From positions 168,097,503 through 168,161,502 of the forward strand of contig CM077645.1 of the NCBI GenBank assembly GCA_039707465.1: a DNA stretch of 64,000 nt. The letters are read 5' to 3'. The notes under the pieces are model-generated. The model was not told the DNA's origin. It made no database searches and saw only the letters and a list, made by a program, of their open reading frames with translations. Every line of letters begins with the position of its first letter. Positions within the stretch are counted from its first letter, which is position 1. The translations under genes and the position numbers were made by a program. Source of the DNA: Rhabdophis nuchalis (taxonomy: Eukaryota > Chordata > Lepidosauria > Squamata > Natricidae). This document shows, piece after piece, positions 43,943 to 55,747 of the stretch.

Positions 43943-44815
43943 CAGTTTAATAAAAGAGGGACTAGGGGAGACATGATAGCAGTCTTCCAATATCTCAGGA
44001 GTTGCCCCAAAGAAGAGGGAGTCAAGCTATTCACCAAGGCACCTGAGGGCAGAACAAGAAGCAATGGGTGGAAACTAATCAAGGAGAGAAGCAACTTAGA
44101 ACTGAGGGGAAATTTCCTGGCAGTGAGAACTATTAACCAGTGGAACATCTTGCCATCAGAAGTTATGGATGCCCCAACACTGGATGTATTTTTAAGAAGA
44201 GACTGGAAAACCATTTGTCTGACACGGTATAGGGTCTCCTGCTTGAGCAGCGGGGTTGGACTAGATGACCTACAAGATCCCTTCCAACTCTCCAAAACAC
44301 CTGATGGCAGAACAAGAAGCAATGGGTGGAAACTAATCCAGGAGAGAAGCAACTTAGAACTGAGGGGAGATTTCCTGGCAGTGAGAACTATTAACCAGTG
44401 GAACAGCTTGCCACCAGAAGTTATGGATGCCCCAACACTGGATGTGTTTTTAAGAAGAGACTGGAAAACCATTTGTCTGACACGGTATAGGGTCTCCTGC
44501 TTGAGTAGCGGGGTTGGACTAGATGACCTCCAACGTCCCTTCCACCTCTCCAAAGCACCTGATGGCAGAACAAGAAGCAATGGGTGGAAACTAATCCAGG
44601 AGAGAAGCAACTTAGAACTGAGGGGAAATTTCCTGGCAGTGAGAACTATTAACCAGTAGAACAGCTTGTCACTAGAAGTTATGGATGCCCCAACACTGGA
44701 TGTGTTTTTAAGAAGAGACTGGAAAACCATTTGTCTGACACGGTATAGGGTCTCCTGCTTGAGCAGCGGGGTTGGACTAGATGACCTACAAGGTCCCTTC
44801 CAACTCTGTTATTGT
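43943..44815 (+). mobile_element. CR1 3' end with in-frame 258-bp triplication
   Basis: CR1 sequence from TTTAATAAAAGAGGGACTAGG to GGTCCCTTCCAACTCTGTTATTG. The block between ACCTGAGGGCAG and CTTCCAACTCTCC occurs three times (starts at 44041, 44299 and 44557, a period of 258 bp each). The copies are highly similar. Because 258 is a multiple of three, both strands stay open through the array (228 codons plus, 364 codons minus). No protein family is recognised in either. Confidence 0.88.
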
Positions 44816-44869
44816 ATTATTGTATTACAGTAGGTAGGTAGATAGGGGAATAGAGAGACAGGGAGAAAT

Positions 44870-45548
44870 ACAGTTTAATAAAAGAGGGACAGGGAGACAG
44901 GATAGCAGCCTTCCAATATCTCAGAGGTTGCCACAAAGAAGAGGGAGTCAAGCCATTCTCCAAAGTACCTGAAGGCAGAACAAGAAACAATGGGTGGAAA
45001 CTAATCAAGGAGAGAAGCAACTTAGAACTGAGGAGAATTTTCCTGACAGTTAGAGCAATTAATCAGTGGAACAGCTTGCCTCCAGAAGTTGTGAATGCCC
45101 CAACACTGGAAGTCTTCAAGAAGATGTTGGATAGCCATTTGTCTGAAATGGTATAGGGCAGTGATGGCTAACCTTTTTTGGCTCACGTGCCAAAAGCAGG
45201 GGGAGTGCAGGGGTGATGTGCACAGGTGTGCCACATCCATAATGCTATGTGCATGACCCCCTGCATTTGGCATGCTTTTTACGTCATCCCCAGGCTCCAG
45301 AGGCTTTATAGGAGCCTGGGGAGGGTGAAAACAGCCTTCCCCCACCTCCAGAGGGCATAAAACAGCCTCAAAAGAAGGCCTAAATCAGCTGGCCAGGGCA
45401 CACATACACACTGAAGCTGACAGGGCAATGCCTCGCGTGGCCTAAGAAATGGTTCCGTGTGCCACCTGTGGCACCCGTGCCATAGGTTCGCCATCATGGG
45501 TATATGGCTTCCTGCCTAGGCAGGGAGTTGGACTAGATGACCCCCAAG
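44870..45548 (+). mobile_element. CR1 3' end split by an hAT element
   Basis: A second CR1 piece starts at the same junction as the first (GAAATACAG then TTTAATAAAAGAGGGAC). It runs to GTCTGAAATGGTATAGGG at 45158, is cut by an hAT element, and finishes GCTTCCTGCCTAGGCAGGGAGTTGGACTAGATGACC at 45541. Confidence 0.85.
45159..45499. mobile_element. hAT element (GTGATGGCGAACC family) in CR1
   Basis: Ends CAGTGATGGCTAACC and GGTTCGCCATCATGG are flanked by GTATAGGG and GTATATGG (7 of 8). The interior shares GCCAGCTGATTTAGGCC, CTCCAGGCTCC and GTGCCACCTGTGGCAC with the other copies. Orientation is opposite to the copy at 35351. Confidence 0.85.
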
Positions 45549-46258
45549 GGATAAATAGAGAGGGAGAAATAAGGTAGGTAGGTAGGTAGGTAGGTAGAGG
45601 GAGAAAGCAAGAAATACAATAGGCAGGTAAGTAGCGGGATAGACAGAGAGGGAGAAATACGGTAGGTAGGTAGGTAGGTAGGTGTATAGATAGATAGCGA
45701 GAAATACGGTAGGTAGGTAGAGGAATAGAGAAAGAGGGAGAAATAGGTAGGTAGGTAGAGGGATAGAGAGGGGGAAATACAGTAGGTAGATAGGTAGATA
45801 GAGGTAGAAAGAAAGAAATACAGTAGGTAGGTAGGTAGGTAGAGGGATAGATAGGGAGAAATACAGTAGGAAGGTAGGTAGAGGGATAGACAGAGAGGGA
45901 GAAATATAGTAGGTAGGCAGGTAGGTAGATAGGGGGATAGATAGAGAGGGAGAAATACAGTAGGTAGGTAGGTAGGTAGGTAGGTAGGTAGGTAGGTAGG
46001 TAGAGGGAGAAAGCAAGAAATACAATAGGTAGGTAAGTAGAGGGATAGACAGAGAGGAAGAAATACCATAGGTAGGTAGGTAGGTAGGTGTATAGATAGA
46101 TAGCGAGAAATACAGTAGGTAGGTAGGTAGAGGAATAGAGAAAGAGGGGGAAATATAGTAGGTAGGTAGGTAGATAGAGGGAGAAAGAAAGAAATACAGT
46201 AGGTAGGTAGGTAGAGGGATAGATAGATAGAGAGGGAGAAATACAGTAGGTAGGTAGG
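45540..46258. repeat. TAGG-rich minisatellite
   Basis: A higher-order array of (TAGG)n runs alternating with GGGATAGAGAGGGAGAAATACAG-type spacers (roughly 35-60 bp units, variable). A related unit is at 44822-44870. The long minus-strand frame rich in Y, L, P, T and S is an artefact. Confidence 0.92.
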
Positions 46259-46379
46259 TTGGGCCTTATATGATGGTTGTGTGTATGTGTGCAGGTGTAG
46301 ATCTACACACAGATTGGTTGGCCATTTAACCAGACTGGGCCACAGCAACGCGTGGCCGGGTATAGCTAGTAATTAAATA

Positions 46380-46600
46380 TTAAACAAACTGCTGTTCATT
46401 TTAGCCCCAAACAACCTTATGAGTTTTAATGTTGTATTTTAATGTTCTTAAATTTTAGTACAGGTTAATTTAATTCGTTTTTAACTTTGTATATATTGTA
46501 TGTTTTATATGGTTTTTAAATTTTTCCTGTACACCGCCCCGAGTCCCTTCGGGGAGAGGGGGCGGTTTATAAATCTAATAAATTATTATTAATTATTATT
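46380..46600 (+). mobile_element. L2 LINE 3' end
   Basis: The TGTACACCGCCCCGAGTCCC...GGGCGGTTTATAAATCTAATAAATTATTATT terminus, preceded by the AT-rich L2 3' UTR. It directly follows the Helitron. Confidence 0.85.
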
Positions 46601-46609
46601 TAGTCTCTA

Positions 46610-49600
46610 AAGTCACCCAAGATAATTCATGGCTGAATAAAGGGATTTATTCTTGGGTTTCTCCAGTTCCACTTCAACAAGGCAGTTTTTACATACATTG
46701 GTTCGCAGATTCAGTGATTTGTAATCTGACTATATCTTGTTTTATTACTATTTGTGGCCTCTGTTTCACCCAGGATCTCCCCTTTCTTTTTCTTCAGTTC
46801 CATCCATAAAATAATAGTATAAGATGCTTCCTTCGCAAGGACTATTTATTTTAAAACATAAACATTGTATTGGTTACATTTCTGAAAACATGTCTGTAAA
46901 ATTATGAAATAGTGGGTTTTGAGAAAGTCTATTTCCATTGCTCATCTATTTGTATTTATGAAATTTATTGGCATCCAATTTAAACAATTGTGCCAGATAT
47001 TTTACAAAAAAACAGGTGGCGCCTTGATTACACCATTGCAGTGCTATCTTGGACACTCCTTAATCCAATGACTCATTTTCAAGGAATCACAAAGCATTTG
47101 AAAAAGGTGCTTTCAGCCATGTTAGCATGAACAAAACAGCTCTCTTTGAACAGGCAAAACAGCCTTATACTGTGCAAGGGAAGTTAGTCTATAGAGACAG
47201 CCAGGGAGAGCTTTAGAAACAGCTGTGCAGGCTGAGCAATGGATATGGCTTCTCTGTCGTTTTGACAGAGGTGCTTTGTTCATGCTAGCATGCTTTCCAA
47301 CACCCTTTTTAAAATGCTTTGTGCAGTTGTTTCATTTATCATAATCAGAATTTGGTAGTAGCAAATTAGAATCCTTCTTTATATAGACACAGTGAAATAG
47401 CCTTAGCTAAGAGTTACGTAGTCTAATTTAGCCCTAGCATAATTAGGAAACCAAATTTAATTGGATTAATTCAATTTTTAGCATAATATTTTAACCTGAA
47501 CTCAATGCATATACCGTATGCAATATGGAGAGGAAAAAATATGTAAACCCATCATTTATTTTTCATTTTCCCGGAGCAAACTACCATATTTCTCCCTTCC
47601 TTTCTCTCCCTCAAGATTCTAGTCAAGGTATGAAGTTTCTCATCTTTTCATTCTTTCCAAAATGGACAATAAAATGGCATCTGCTGGCTGTTCATTTCCT
47701 GATCATACATCTCCACAAGGCCAAAAGTACCATAACCATTTGTGCTATGGTGAAGCGAATTTGCTGTTGTTATGGTGATTCATTCCGCAAACAGGGTATT
47801 CTATTCCAGAGCTCCTGTTTCTTGCTAAGGGTGCCCATCTGGATCTTATGCTCTTGTTTATGCCAGTGAATTAACTTTACCGTAGATTGTTCATTTGTCA
47901 CTCCAAGAAACAGTAGCTTCAAACGTGTGAGATAGAGAGGCAATGCAAACAGATGGTACTTAGGAATAAACGGGGGAGGGAGAGGGCAGCTGCATTAAAT
48001 AGGGATTGTCCTGATGGTTATAAACAGTGTCTGGAAGATGATGGATTAGACTTGCCAACTAGATTATGCAAAATGTCTCATCTCTCCAACAATTTTGCAG
48101 CTTTTCAGCACTTCCTCTGTGCTGTGTTATATTGGACGTTTCTCTTGGTTTGTTTTGAAAACTAAAACATATGCCACTTAGAAAAAGGCCTATCCTTCAT
48201 TTCATAAAACGCTGAAATTATATTTTCCTTTGGAAAGGGAATATCTCTTTTCTTTCCTCCCTCATCATTTTTGTTTCATTATCTGAAGATTAGATTTAAA
48301 AAGATCAGTTCTGAGAAGGATAATATGATTCTAAATATTATTTAAATTCTTTTTTAAGTACAATATTGAACGTTTGCATTTTTAAAATTTTTACTGACCA
48401 TATTAATGTCTCGCATATGTTTTCTTGGGCAACTGGCAAAGGGATGCTTTATAAAACAAATAAATAAAATAAATGCTCATCTATACATGGAATACGTAAG
48501 TATAAGTAATTCATTTTCAACTTATTCCAAGTGACTGGTTAAGATCAATTGTTTTTGTTCCTTTCCCATTTGTATTTAAATATAAAGCTTTGTCTAAAAG
48601 GGAATATTGAAAAATTGAGAATTAACAGTATTTTCCATATTGAGAAACTGCCTTACTTATTACTTATAGCATATATTATTTATAGGAAATCATGATATCT
48701 CCATTAATGTTCAGCTGATCGTTAATATGATAGCATGTTCCCTAAAACAACATTTATTTGATGAAAGTAGAATTTCATGCTGGGTAAAACTTAATGAGAA
48801 AGGATTGACATTTGAAGGAAAAGTCAAAGAAAATTAGATATATGTGTAAGAATAATATCAAGCTGATCTATCATCATTAGGGCATGAAACCCTAGTTAGT
48901 GACTTCTTTTTGGATTTGTCTTCTGTCTATTGATACCTGAATGAACTTTAGGCATGCTGTTTCACTTAGCTTATATAAAGCCTTTCATTGGTGGTTCTTT
49001 TCAACATCAGGCCAATTGTCATACATTATTTAAAAAGCATCCCATCACAAAGTTTATTTCAGAGAGGATTCTAGAGAAAGCAATGCAAAGGTTTTATCAG
49101 TGCTGCTGTTAGAAACACAGATATATTCTCTTTTCCTTTGAGATGATCCTTTCTCACTTGGATTAGTACATGAAAATGGAAATAACAGACAAATTTTTGC
49201 AAGAGATTAGTACCGTTCTTGGTTATTTCTCTAGTGAGTAATTTTTAAAGGAAACCTCTATTAAAATTATTACTGCATGAGTGCCTAGACCTGGGTAAAG
49301 AGCCCCTTGAGTCAAATTTAACTCCTGCTGATTAGATAGTGTAGTGACCATGGGAAAAATAAGGAAATTGTTTCTACTTATTTTTTCAGAAGCTCTCTAG
49401 ACAGGCATATTTAAAAAAGGTAATCTTTCAAAGAAATATGTATGTGAAATCATAATACTCTATTTTGTTTTGAGCAGCCTGTGGGTTTCCTGTTATTACT
49501 GAATTAAAAGTCCAACTCTCCCTTAACATTGACTTTGATGGATGGGAACTAATGGTTCCCATTAGCAGAGAATCAGAATTTATCTACGCTGTTTTTCTTT

Positions 49601-49880
49601 AGAAATTTTTACATAGTTATTGAGACAAACAGACATCTCTACTATGAGAGAAGAAAGCTTCCTATTCTAGATCACCAAGATATTCAACACTATATTTATT
49701 TTATGACGTATTATTGCTTTTATATTCTGACTTTTTATTTTCATAATATTTCCTTTCTCTACTTTTTCCATACTAAGAAATTTAGTCTGTTCTGCTTCAA
49801 AATGTTTCTCATTAGCCCCATCTTTCAATCACAAGTTATTGCAGCATATCTCAGCCTTATGTAATATGGGCCTCCTTTTA
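46610..49880. other. Unannotated stretch
   Basis: No gene or clear repeat recognised. Frames of up to 114 codons (47525-47869) have no motifs. Confidence 0.35.
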
Positions 49881-49887
49881 TGGTTTA

Positions 49888-50217
49888 CAGGTAGCCCTTG
49901 AGTTACAACCATTCCTTCACTGATCGTTCAAAGTTATGTGGTACTAAATGAAGAGGCTTACAACTGGACCCTGAAGTTGCAACCATTGCAGCAATCCCGT
50001 AGTCACATGATTGTGATCTGGGTACTTGGCAATCTACTTGCACTTATGATCAGTTTCTAAGCATCCTGCAATCATATAATCCCCATTTGAAACCTTCCCT
50101 GCCAGGTTCCCACAAGCAAGGTCAATAGGGAAACTGGCAGGGGAGATCACAAATTACTTGAATAAACCTGCCCTACTCACCCTGGACTTTCTATCTTCAC
50201 TTGCATGCACCAGGGTC
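49888..50217. mobile_element. TA-flanked element, left end (same family as 31502)
   Basis: TA then CAGGTAGCCCTTGAGTTACAACC. The interior has GTCACATGATTGTGATCTGGG and CCAGGTTCCCACAAGCAAGGTCAATAGGG. The right terminus is not evident. Confidence 0.55.
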
Positions 50218-50219
50218 TA

Positions 50220-50530
50220 TGACAACTCGCCACAGCCAACTTGCCACAGTCAACTCGCCACAGCCAACTTGTTGCGGCCAACTCTCCACAGGACAATTCA
50301 CCCCAGGACAAGAGTTACACTAATATTGAAGAAATAGTGGAATAGAATCATTAAAGAAAAGATGCCAAAAGAGGGACAAAATAAATGTGAATGACAAAAA
50401 TTAAAATAATGTTTTAATTATTTTTAAATACTTAAATTAAAATTAAATTGTGGAATTATCCCATAGCGAGTTGGCCCATGGCGAGTTGGTCAAGATGAGT
50501 TGACTATGATGAGTTGGCTGTGGCATGTTA
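50220..50530. repeat. Fold-back element with 14-bp tandem arms
   Basis: The left arm (50221-50295) has five tandem variants of CAACTCGCCACAGC. The right arm (50465-50528) has inverse-complement variants (GCGAGTTGGCC, GATGAGTTG, GTTGGCTGTGGC). An AT-rich middle separates them. No coding potential. Confidence 0.75.
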
Positions 50531-50884
50531 TCCCATTCCATCTGCACCATGCCCACCTTCATTCACTTGCACACACTTCACCCTCCTTACTTCTTCGCTC
50601 ACATACAAATATGTACAGCACTCCCCTACCCCTTCACTTGATAGCTTGCATACACCATGTCCTCTTTCCCCCCTTCACTCCCTCACAGACGTCACACCCT
50701 TCTTCCACCTTTGCTTGCTTGCATACATTGTAGTACCTCTCACCCTATTTGCATGCAGTCAGTTACTAGGGAAGTTCTCTGCTACCTGCTTAGCAACTCA
50801 TTTGTCTTGTGGTTACAACAACAACTAAGACTACGTGGATTGCCATCAATAAATGATGCAGTTGCAGGTTATTGCTCTTTATGG

Positions 50885-51640
50885 CCTTTTTTATTTATTT
50901 ATTTATTTAATTTATAGACCGCTCCCTCTCCTCGAAGGGACTCGGGGCGGTGCACAGGACTTTAAAACGCATTTAAAAGTACAAACAATACAATCTTTAA
51001 AATAGAATTAAATAATTTACCTGCGCTAAAATGTAAAATCTAAAAACCTTAAAAACCCATTAACCCTAGTTCCCGGCAAACCCTATTAAAACATTTTAGG
51101 TTAATATTACAGCTTAGGATGGATAGATTAGGCCAGGCCAGTCAGAGGAAAAAAGTATGTTTTTAGCTTTTGGCGGAAGGAGCGGAGGTCCGTAGTTATT
51201 CTAAGATCAGGGGTAGGTCGTTCCAGAGGGTCGGGCCCACCACAGAGAAGGCCCTTCCCCTGGGTGTCGCCCGCTGGCACTGCCTAGTGGACGGCACCCG
51301 GAGAAGTCACTCTCTGTGGGAGCGAATCGGCCGGAGGGATGTATGAGGCAGAATGCGATCCTGCAAGTAGCTAGGTCCCGTGCCATGGAGCGCTTTAAAG
51401 ATGGTAATCAATACCTTGAAGCGCACCCGAAAGACCACAGGCAGCCAGTGCAGCTCGCGCAGGAGCGGTGTAACGTGGGAGAACCTGGAGGCTCCCAGGA
51501 CTGCCCGCACGGCCGCGTTCTGGACTAACTGTAGTCTTCGGGTGCACCTCCGGGGAAGCCCCATGTAGAGAGTGTTACAATAGTCTAGTCGGGATGTCAC
51601 GAGTGCATGAGTGACTGTGCGAAGGGCCTTATTGATTAGT
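50885..51640 (-). mobile_element. L2 LINE fragment, antisense
   Basis: (TTTA)n then AATTTATAGACCGCTCCCTCTCC..GGGACTCGGGGCGGTGCACAGG is the inverted L2 3' end. An open minus frame 51307-51600 carries [20 protein letters not shown] and RPIRSHRE. It ends at about 51630 (5' truncation). Confidence 0.88.
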
Positions 51641-51644
51641 GGGA

Positions 51645-53415
51645 ATTATCCCAGTTCCAATTGACTGCCTGTAAATTTTTTCCCTCCAATAATTATTTGT
51701 TCTCCCCAAGTATTTTTCTTTTCTAAAAATGATCCTTTCTAGCGGGAATATTATTTTCCATCAATAAGGGCTGGGAAGGATCGTTGATAGAAGGCTCATC
51801 GGTTTTTCTCATTATTCTTATCTTGACCCTCTTACCAAAAATCTCTTGTGGTTCAGCCTGCTTAAGTGAAGCAATGCAATGATATCATCATAGTTGGTGT
51901 CAGTTGGACAAACCACTTGAACAGAATAGCATATTATTTATTATGTGTTGCCATAAACAACATTTTAGGGATGAGGAACATGTGGCCATTAAATGCTTTT
52001 GGATTTCAGCTCCCATTAATTCTGATCATTGGCCATGCTGGGTGTAATAGATGGGGGTCAGAGTTTGAAAACACTCGAAGGATTCCAGCTTTCTCATGTC
52101 TGGTCCACTGAAGTTATTCTGCCCTTGGGTTCTAAGCTTTTCCTTACTATGCTTCCACTTCTTGACAAGTAGAATTTGCTTTGTAAATTATGAACCTAAT
52201 ATAAACTGATAATTTAGGCGTCTGCAGCACATTCCTGTCTTGGATAGTTGTTCTTTAGCCACTAGCATAATACTGTCATATGGAACAATGTCCCATCTCA
52301 TCGTAAGTTTAATAGAAAATGATCACATTGCATGAATGCTGGTGGATACCCACTCCCATGTAACTTTGTCAAGTACAGTTTGTACTGGATGTGCGGTCAG
52401 GCACACAAAAAGCTAAGACTGGAAGATATATTTTTAATAATTGTTCAGTGAGTTAATTTGGCCTGCTGAATCCCTTCTACTGTAAAAAATATTAAAAGGA
52501 GCACTTTTTCCCTTTACTCGGCAAAAATGATATTTCTGTTCCTATTGCTAAAACCTTTTGTCTCTGTGCAATAGCTCCTTAAAGAAAATGAACAGCCCCT
52601 TCAGAATTTGACTGAGATATTTTCAAGATCAACTCAGACAGTTTGTAAAAACATAGCATTATCCAAAACATAATGACTGACAAGAGGGACAAAATGATGA
52701 ATAACATATTGTCACTGGACTAACTTTAAGATGGAAGTACTCACAAGAGTCATCTTTGTTGGGAAGTGTGACTTCAGTGGCATTGTTTTTGGTACCTCAC
52801 AACCTACTGATTACAAGGGGTAGCAAAGTATAAATAGAAAGCTAAGAATGTGGTTAGCTAAATGCAACAATCAGTCATATAGTTCTTTAAATTAATCTTT
52901 TGTCAGAATTATAAGCCGGCCTCTCTAATGTTTGTTCAGGCTAGCTTCCTGCTATCAATGCCGTGAATAAAGAGAATGGTCTTCAGGGACAAAGGGAAGA
53001 TCAGCTACCAAGGCAACAAGTAGATAAACAAAACCTGTGCCCTGGCCAAGAAAGTAGATTGCAGAAAGTTGCAGACAGCAAACACCCTATTATCTCCCCC
53101 ATTCCCCAATTCTCATGAAGATAAAAGCGGGAGTAAAGGAAGCACCTATATTCAAACTTGGAAGATTCTGTTACTATAATTCTGATAAGACTAGCGTTGG
53201 GTCCACATGGAATCTTAGACCTATCTGATAAGACTGACAATCAGGAACAGAAAACAAGCGCTTTCATTCCAACAGTCTTTGAGGAGTACATTACTGGGAT
53301 GGGTGATAGCATAGTCAACAACGGAATGAATAATCTTTCGTCTTTCAGCACACATAAAAAAGCCTTCATTCAGATTGCTATGCCACCATCTTGATTTTTT
53401 TGCTCATGTCCTGTG
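51645..53415. other. Unannotated stretch
   Basis: Nothing recognised. Confidence 0.35.
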
Positions 53416-53427
53416 AACACCCCTGTC

Positions 53428-53665
53428 CAGAGGTAGTATTCAGCCGGTTCAGACCAGTTCACCTGAACTAATAGTGGAAATCGCAGGTGAGCTTGCCCAC
53501 CCACCTTGGCTCTATGCTGTCCTATTTAGGCATGTTTTCAAGCCGCACGCATGCGTGCAAGCCACACATGTGATCAAAGTGCATGCATAGAAGACCGAGT
53601 GCATGCATGGATGTGTGCGCTCACATTTGCGAACTGGTAGGGACAGTAAGTGAATACCACCCCTG
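53428..53665. mobile_element. hAT-type MITE (GGTAGTATTCA family)
   Basis: CAGAGGTAGTATTCAGCCGG and GTGAATACCACCCCTG are inverted ends. CCCCTGTC occurs at 53420-53427 and 53660-53667, but it overlaps the terminus and so may be coincidence. The interior carries ACGCATGCGTGC-type dyads. Confidence 0.7.
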
Positions 53666-53875
53666 TCCCCACCCCATTTTCCTTCTGTCTTTCATTTCCC
53701 CCACTTTCCCCCCATCCTTCCCAATTATCTGTTGAGGGAAGAAGAGATAGTTCCAGAAAACTGATTTGAGAGGTTGCGGAATAGTCGTGGAAATCAAGGA
53801 AGGGTCTCATAAAATTAAATCAAGGAATCTAAAAGCTCTAACAGCACATTGTCTTCTTTCTTTAATTCTTTAGGA

Positions 53876-53996
53876 CAGGGGTCTCCAACCTTTGCAACTT
53901 TAAGTCTGAAGGACTTCAGCTCCCAGCAAAGCTGGCTGGAGAAGTCTGGGAGCTGAAGTCCTTCAGACTTAAAGTTGCAAAGGTTGGAGATCCCTG
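53876..53996. mobile_element. 121-bp palindromic hAT MITE
   Basis: The left half CAGGGGTCTCCAACCTTTGC...CTTCAGCTCCCAG and its right-half complement form a hairpin. It is flanked by CTTTAGGA (53868-53875) and CTTTAGGT (53997-54004). Confidence 0.9.
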
Positions 53997-54009
53997 CTTT
54001 AGGTCTTTT

Positions 54010-54615
54010 CAGTCACTTGCTAAATTAAAAAATAAAAAGAAATAGGGAAAACCACATGAAATAATGTCATTCTGTACTTCTAAGTCTCTTGTATGATTGA
54101 GATGTTGGAGGGATGCTTCTATATCTGACGTAATTTTGAAGAGTGATAATAAATTTTCAAACAAGATTCTAGGGAACTCTTATGTCATGATTTTCCGGAA
54201 TTGACTATTTTTTCTCATCCTTTCTTTGGGGGAATATTACAAACAAGCAAGTCAGACGAACATGGTTTTTATGCATTCTCTACTGTTGAGGAATGGAGAT
54301 GGCATTTGAAATTATTGATACTGAGTAATGTTTGTCTCAAATCATAAACCAGTAAATGGAGCAATGTTGGTGTACGTTTGGTAAGAAATTAGATTAATTA
54401 CAACTGTGAAACAATATAAATGTTCACTGAAAGATCCATTTCCCTTTTAAGTAGAAATCCTAATCTGATTAGCACAATATCTTTGACTCTATTTTTATTA
54501 GAACTAAAATATAAGCATAACAACATTCTCTGAGCATTTTAAAACAACGTTCAGTTCGCCATACATGGGGTTAGTAATTCATTTCAACCAAATTATAATA
54601 ACTTTAGTTATATAT
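54010..54615. other. Unannotated AT-rich stretch
   Basis: Nothing recognised. Confidence 0.35.
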
Positions 54616-54620
54616 AAACA

Positions 54621-54840
54621 GCCGTGGTGGCACAGTGGTTAGAATAAAGTATTGCACTTTGTAGGCTAACTCAGCCACCTGCCAGGAGTTTGATTCTGAC
54701 TGGTCCAAATTTCATTCAGCCTTCCATCCTTTTGAGGTTGCTAAAATAAAGACCCAGATTGTCCAGGGCAATACGTTGATTCTGTAAACCACTTGGAGAG
54801 GGCTGTAAAGCACTATAAATTGGTATAGAACTACTTATAT
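54621..54840 (+). mobile_element. tRNA-derived SINE (Sauria type)
   Basis: GCCGTGGTGGCACAGTGGTTAG contains a Pol III A box, and GAGTTTGATTCTGAC contains a B box. CAGCCTTCCATCCTTTTGAGGT, GACCCAGATTGTC, CTGTAAACCACTTGGAGAGGGCTGTAAAGCACTATAAATTGGTATA is the family body and tail. Confined in my knowledge to squamates, so it supports the host assignment. Confidence 0.85.
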
Positions 54841-54849
54841 TGCTATAAG

Positions 54850-55185
54850 TAGTGCCCTGCTGGATAGGGCTCTGGCTTGTCTAGTCCAGAAACTGTTCTC
54901 ATGATGGCCACCATGGTGACCAACCACTAATCCCCCAGCAGATGGCCGTCAGAGGCAGTCATAGGACAAGTAGTTATTGATTCCTTGACTTCCACACTAT
55001 AAAGAAGAAAACTGGCAAGAATATCTTGTGTTAATAAGTATTGCATGTAATAAAAGAAAATGAGATTGGTGATGCGGCTTTAGCAAAGACAGGCAAACAA
55101 CCCTCTCCCTTTAATCTCGTCTTCCTTCAGTGGCCTTGCTATGGGTTGCACAGGAGAAAGCCTCCTTTCCTTTGCCCAATTAACA
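54850..55185. other. Unannotated stretch
   Basis: Nothing recognised with confidence. Confidence 0.3.
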
Positions 55186-55189
55186 GATA

Positions 55190-55430
55190 TTAACAGATTA
55201 ACAGAGTTGGAAGGGACCTTGCAGGTCATCTAGTCCAGGGGTCTGCAAAGTTGGCTCTTTGAAGACCGGTGGACTTCAACTCCCAGAATTCCCCAGCCAG
55301 CATAGCTATGCTGGCTGGGGAATTCTTGGAGTTGAAGTCCACCGGTCTTCAAAGAGCCAACTTTGCAGACCCCTGATCTAGTCCAACCCCCTGCCCAAGC
55401 AGGAGACCCTACATCTGCCTCTACCTAGCT
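55190..55430 (-). mobile_element. CR1 LINE 3' end, antisense, split by MITE
   Basis: AACAGAGTTGGAAGGGACCTTGCAGGTCATCTAGTCC, then CAACCCCCTGCCCAAGCAGGAGACCC after the inserted MITE. Confidence 0.85.
55236..55375. mobile_element. 140-bp palindromic hAT MITE in CR1
   Basis: The ends CAGGGGTCTGCAAAGTTGGC and complement form a near-perfect palindrome throughout (centre AGCATAGCTATGCT). A perfect ATCTAGTC duplication lies at 55228-55235 and 55376-55383. Confidence 0.93.
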
Positions 55431-55549
55431 AAACATGTATTTTCCCTGCTGGAAAGTCAAGGTTTCAATGTGTGTGTGTGTGGGGGGGGGGGGGGTTACA
55501 CAGATCTGTTTGCTTAGGCATATACATGTGAGAATGTATATGCTTCTGT

Positions 55550-55747
55550 CAGATGTGGGATTTACTTACCTTCCTTACCAATTCACAAATGTGAGCACAC
55601 TCATGCACGCCCTCCTCTGAGCATGCACACTGCCTTCTCCACATGCACAGTACTTGCACATTATGTTGGGGTGGGTGGGCAGTGCCTCCCGCAGCCACCA
55701 CTACCAGTTCTCCCAAACTAGAGAGAACTGGCTGAACACTATCTCTG
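55550..55747. mobile_element. 198-bp hAT MITE with perfect TSD
   Basis: CAGATGTGGGATTTACTTACC at the left, GAACTGGCTGAACACTATCTCTG at the right. The duplication GCTTCTGT (55542-55549, 55748-55755) is perfect. The termini are diverged from the GGTAGTATTCA family. Confidence 0.85.

Larger units (their letters stand above)
43504..46369 (+). mobile_element. Non-autonomous Helitron
   Basis: The 5' end TCTATATAAATAAAAATG is preceded by A. The 3' end GCGTGGCCGGGTATAGCTAG is followed by T, with CTAG at 46366-46369. A GGCCAC/GTGGCC stem with an 8-nt loop lies just upstream of the 3' end. Insertion between A and T without duplication, TC start, CTRR end and 3' hairpin define Helitrons. No Rep/helicase frame is present. 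The interior holds duplicated CR1 pieces, an hAT element and a minisatellite, which make up most of its 2.9 kb. Confidence 0.88.

Noticed and set aside
43636..44730. 364-codon minus-strand open frame
   Set aside because: It is antisense to the triplicated CR1 3' end; openness follows from the 258-bp period, so it is reported as a repeat rather than a gene.
45540..46258. Regularly spaced repeats resembling a CRISPR array
   Set aside because: Spacers are not unique, the units are low-complexity TAGG runs and the DNA is eukaryotic.
45533..46348. Long minus-strand open frames rich in Tyr, Leu, Pro, Thr and Ser
   Set aside because: They are translations of the TAGG minisatellite, with no start context and no family similarity.
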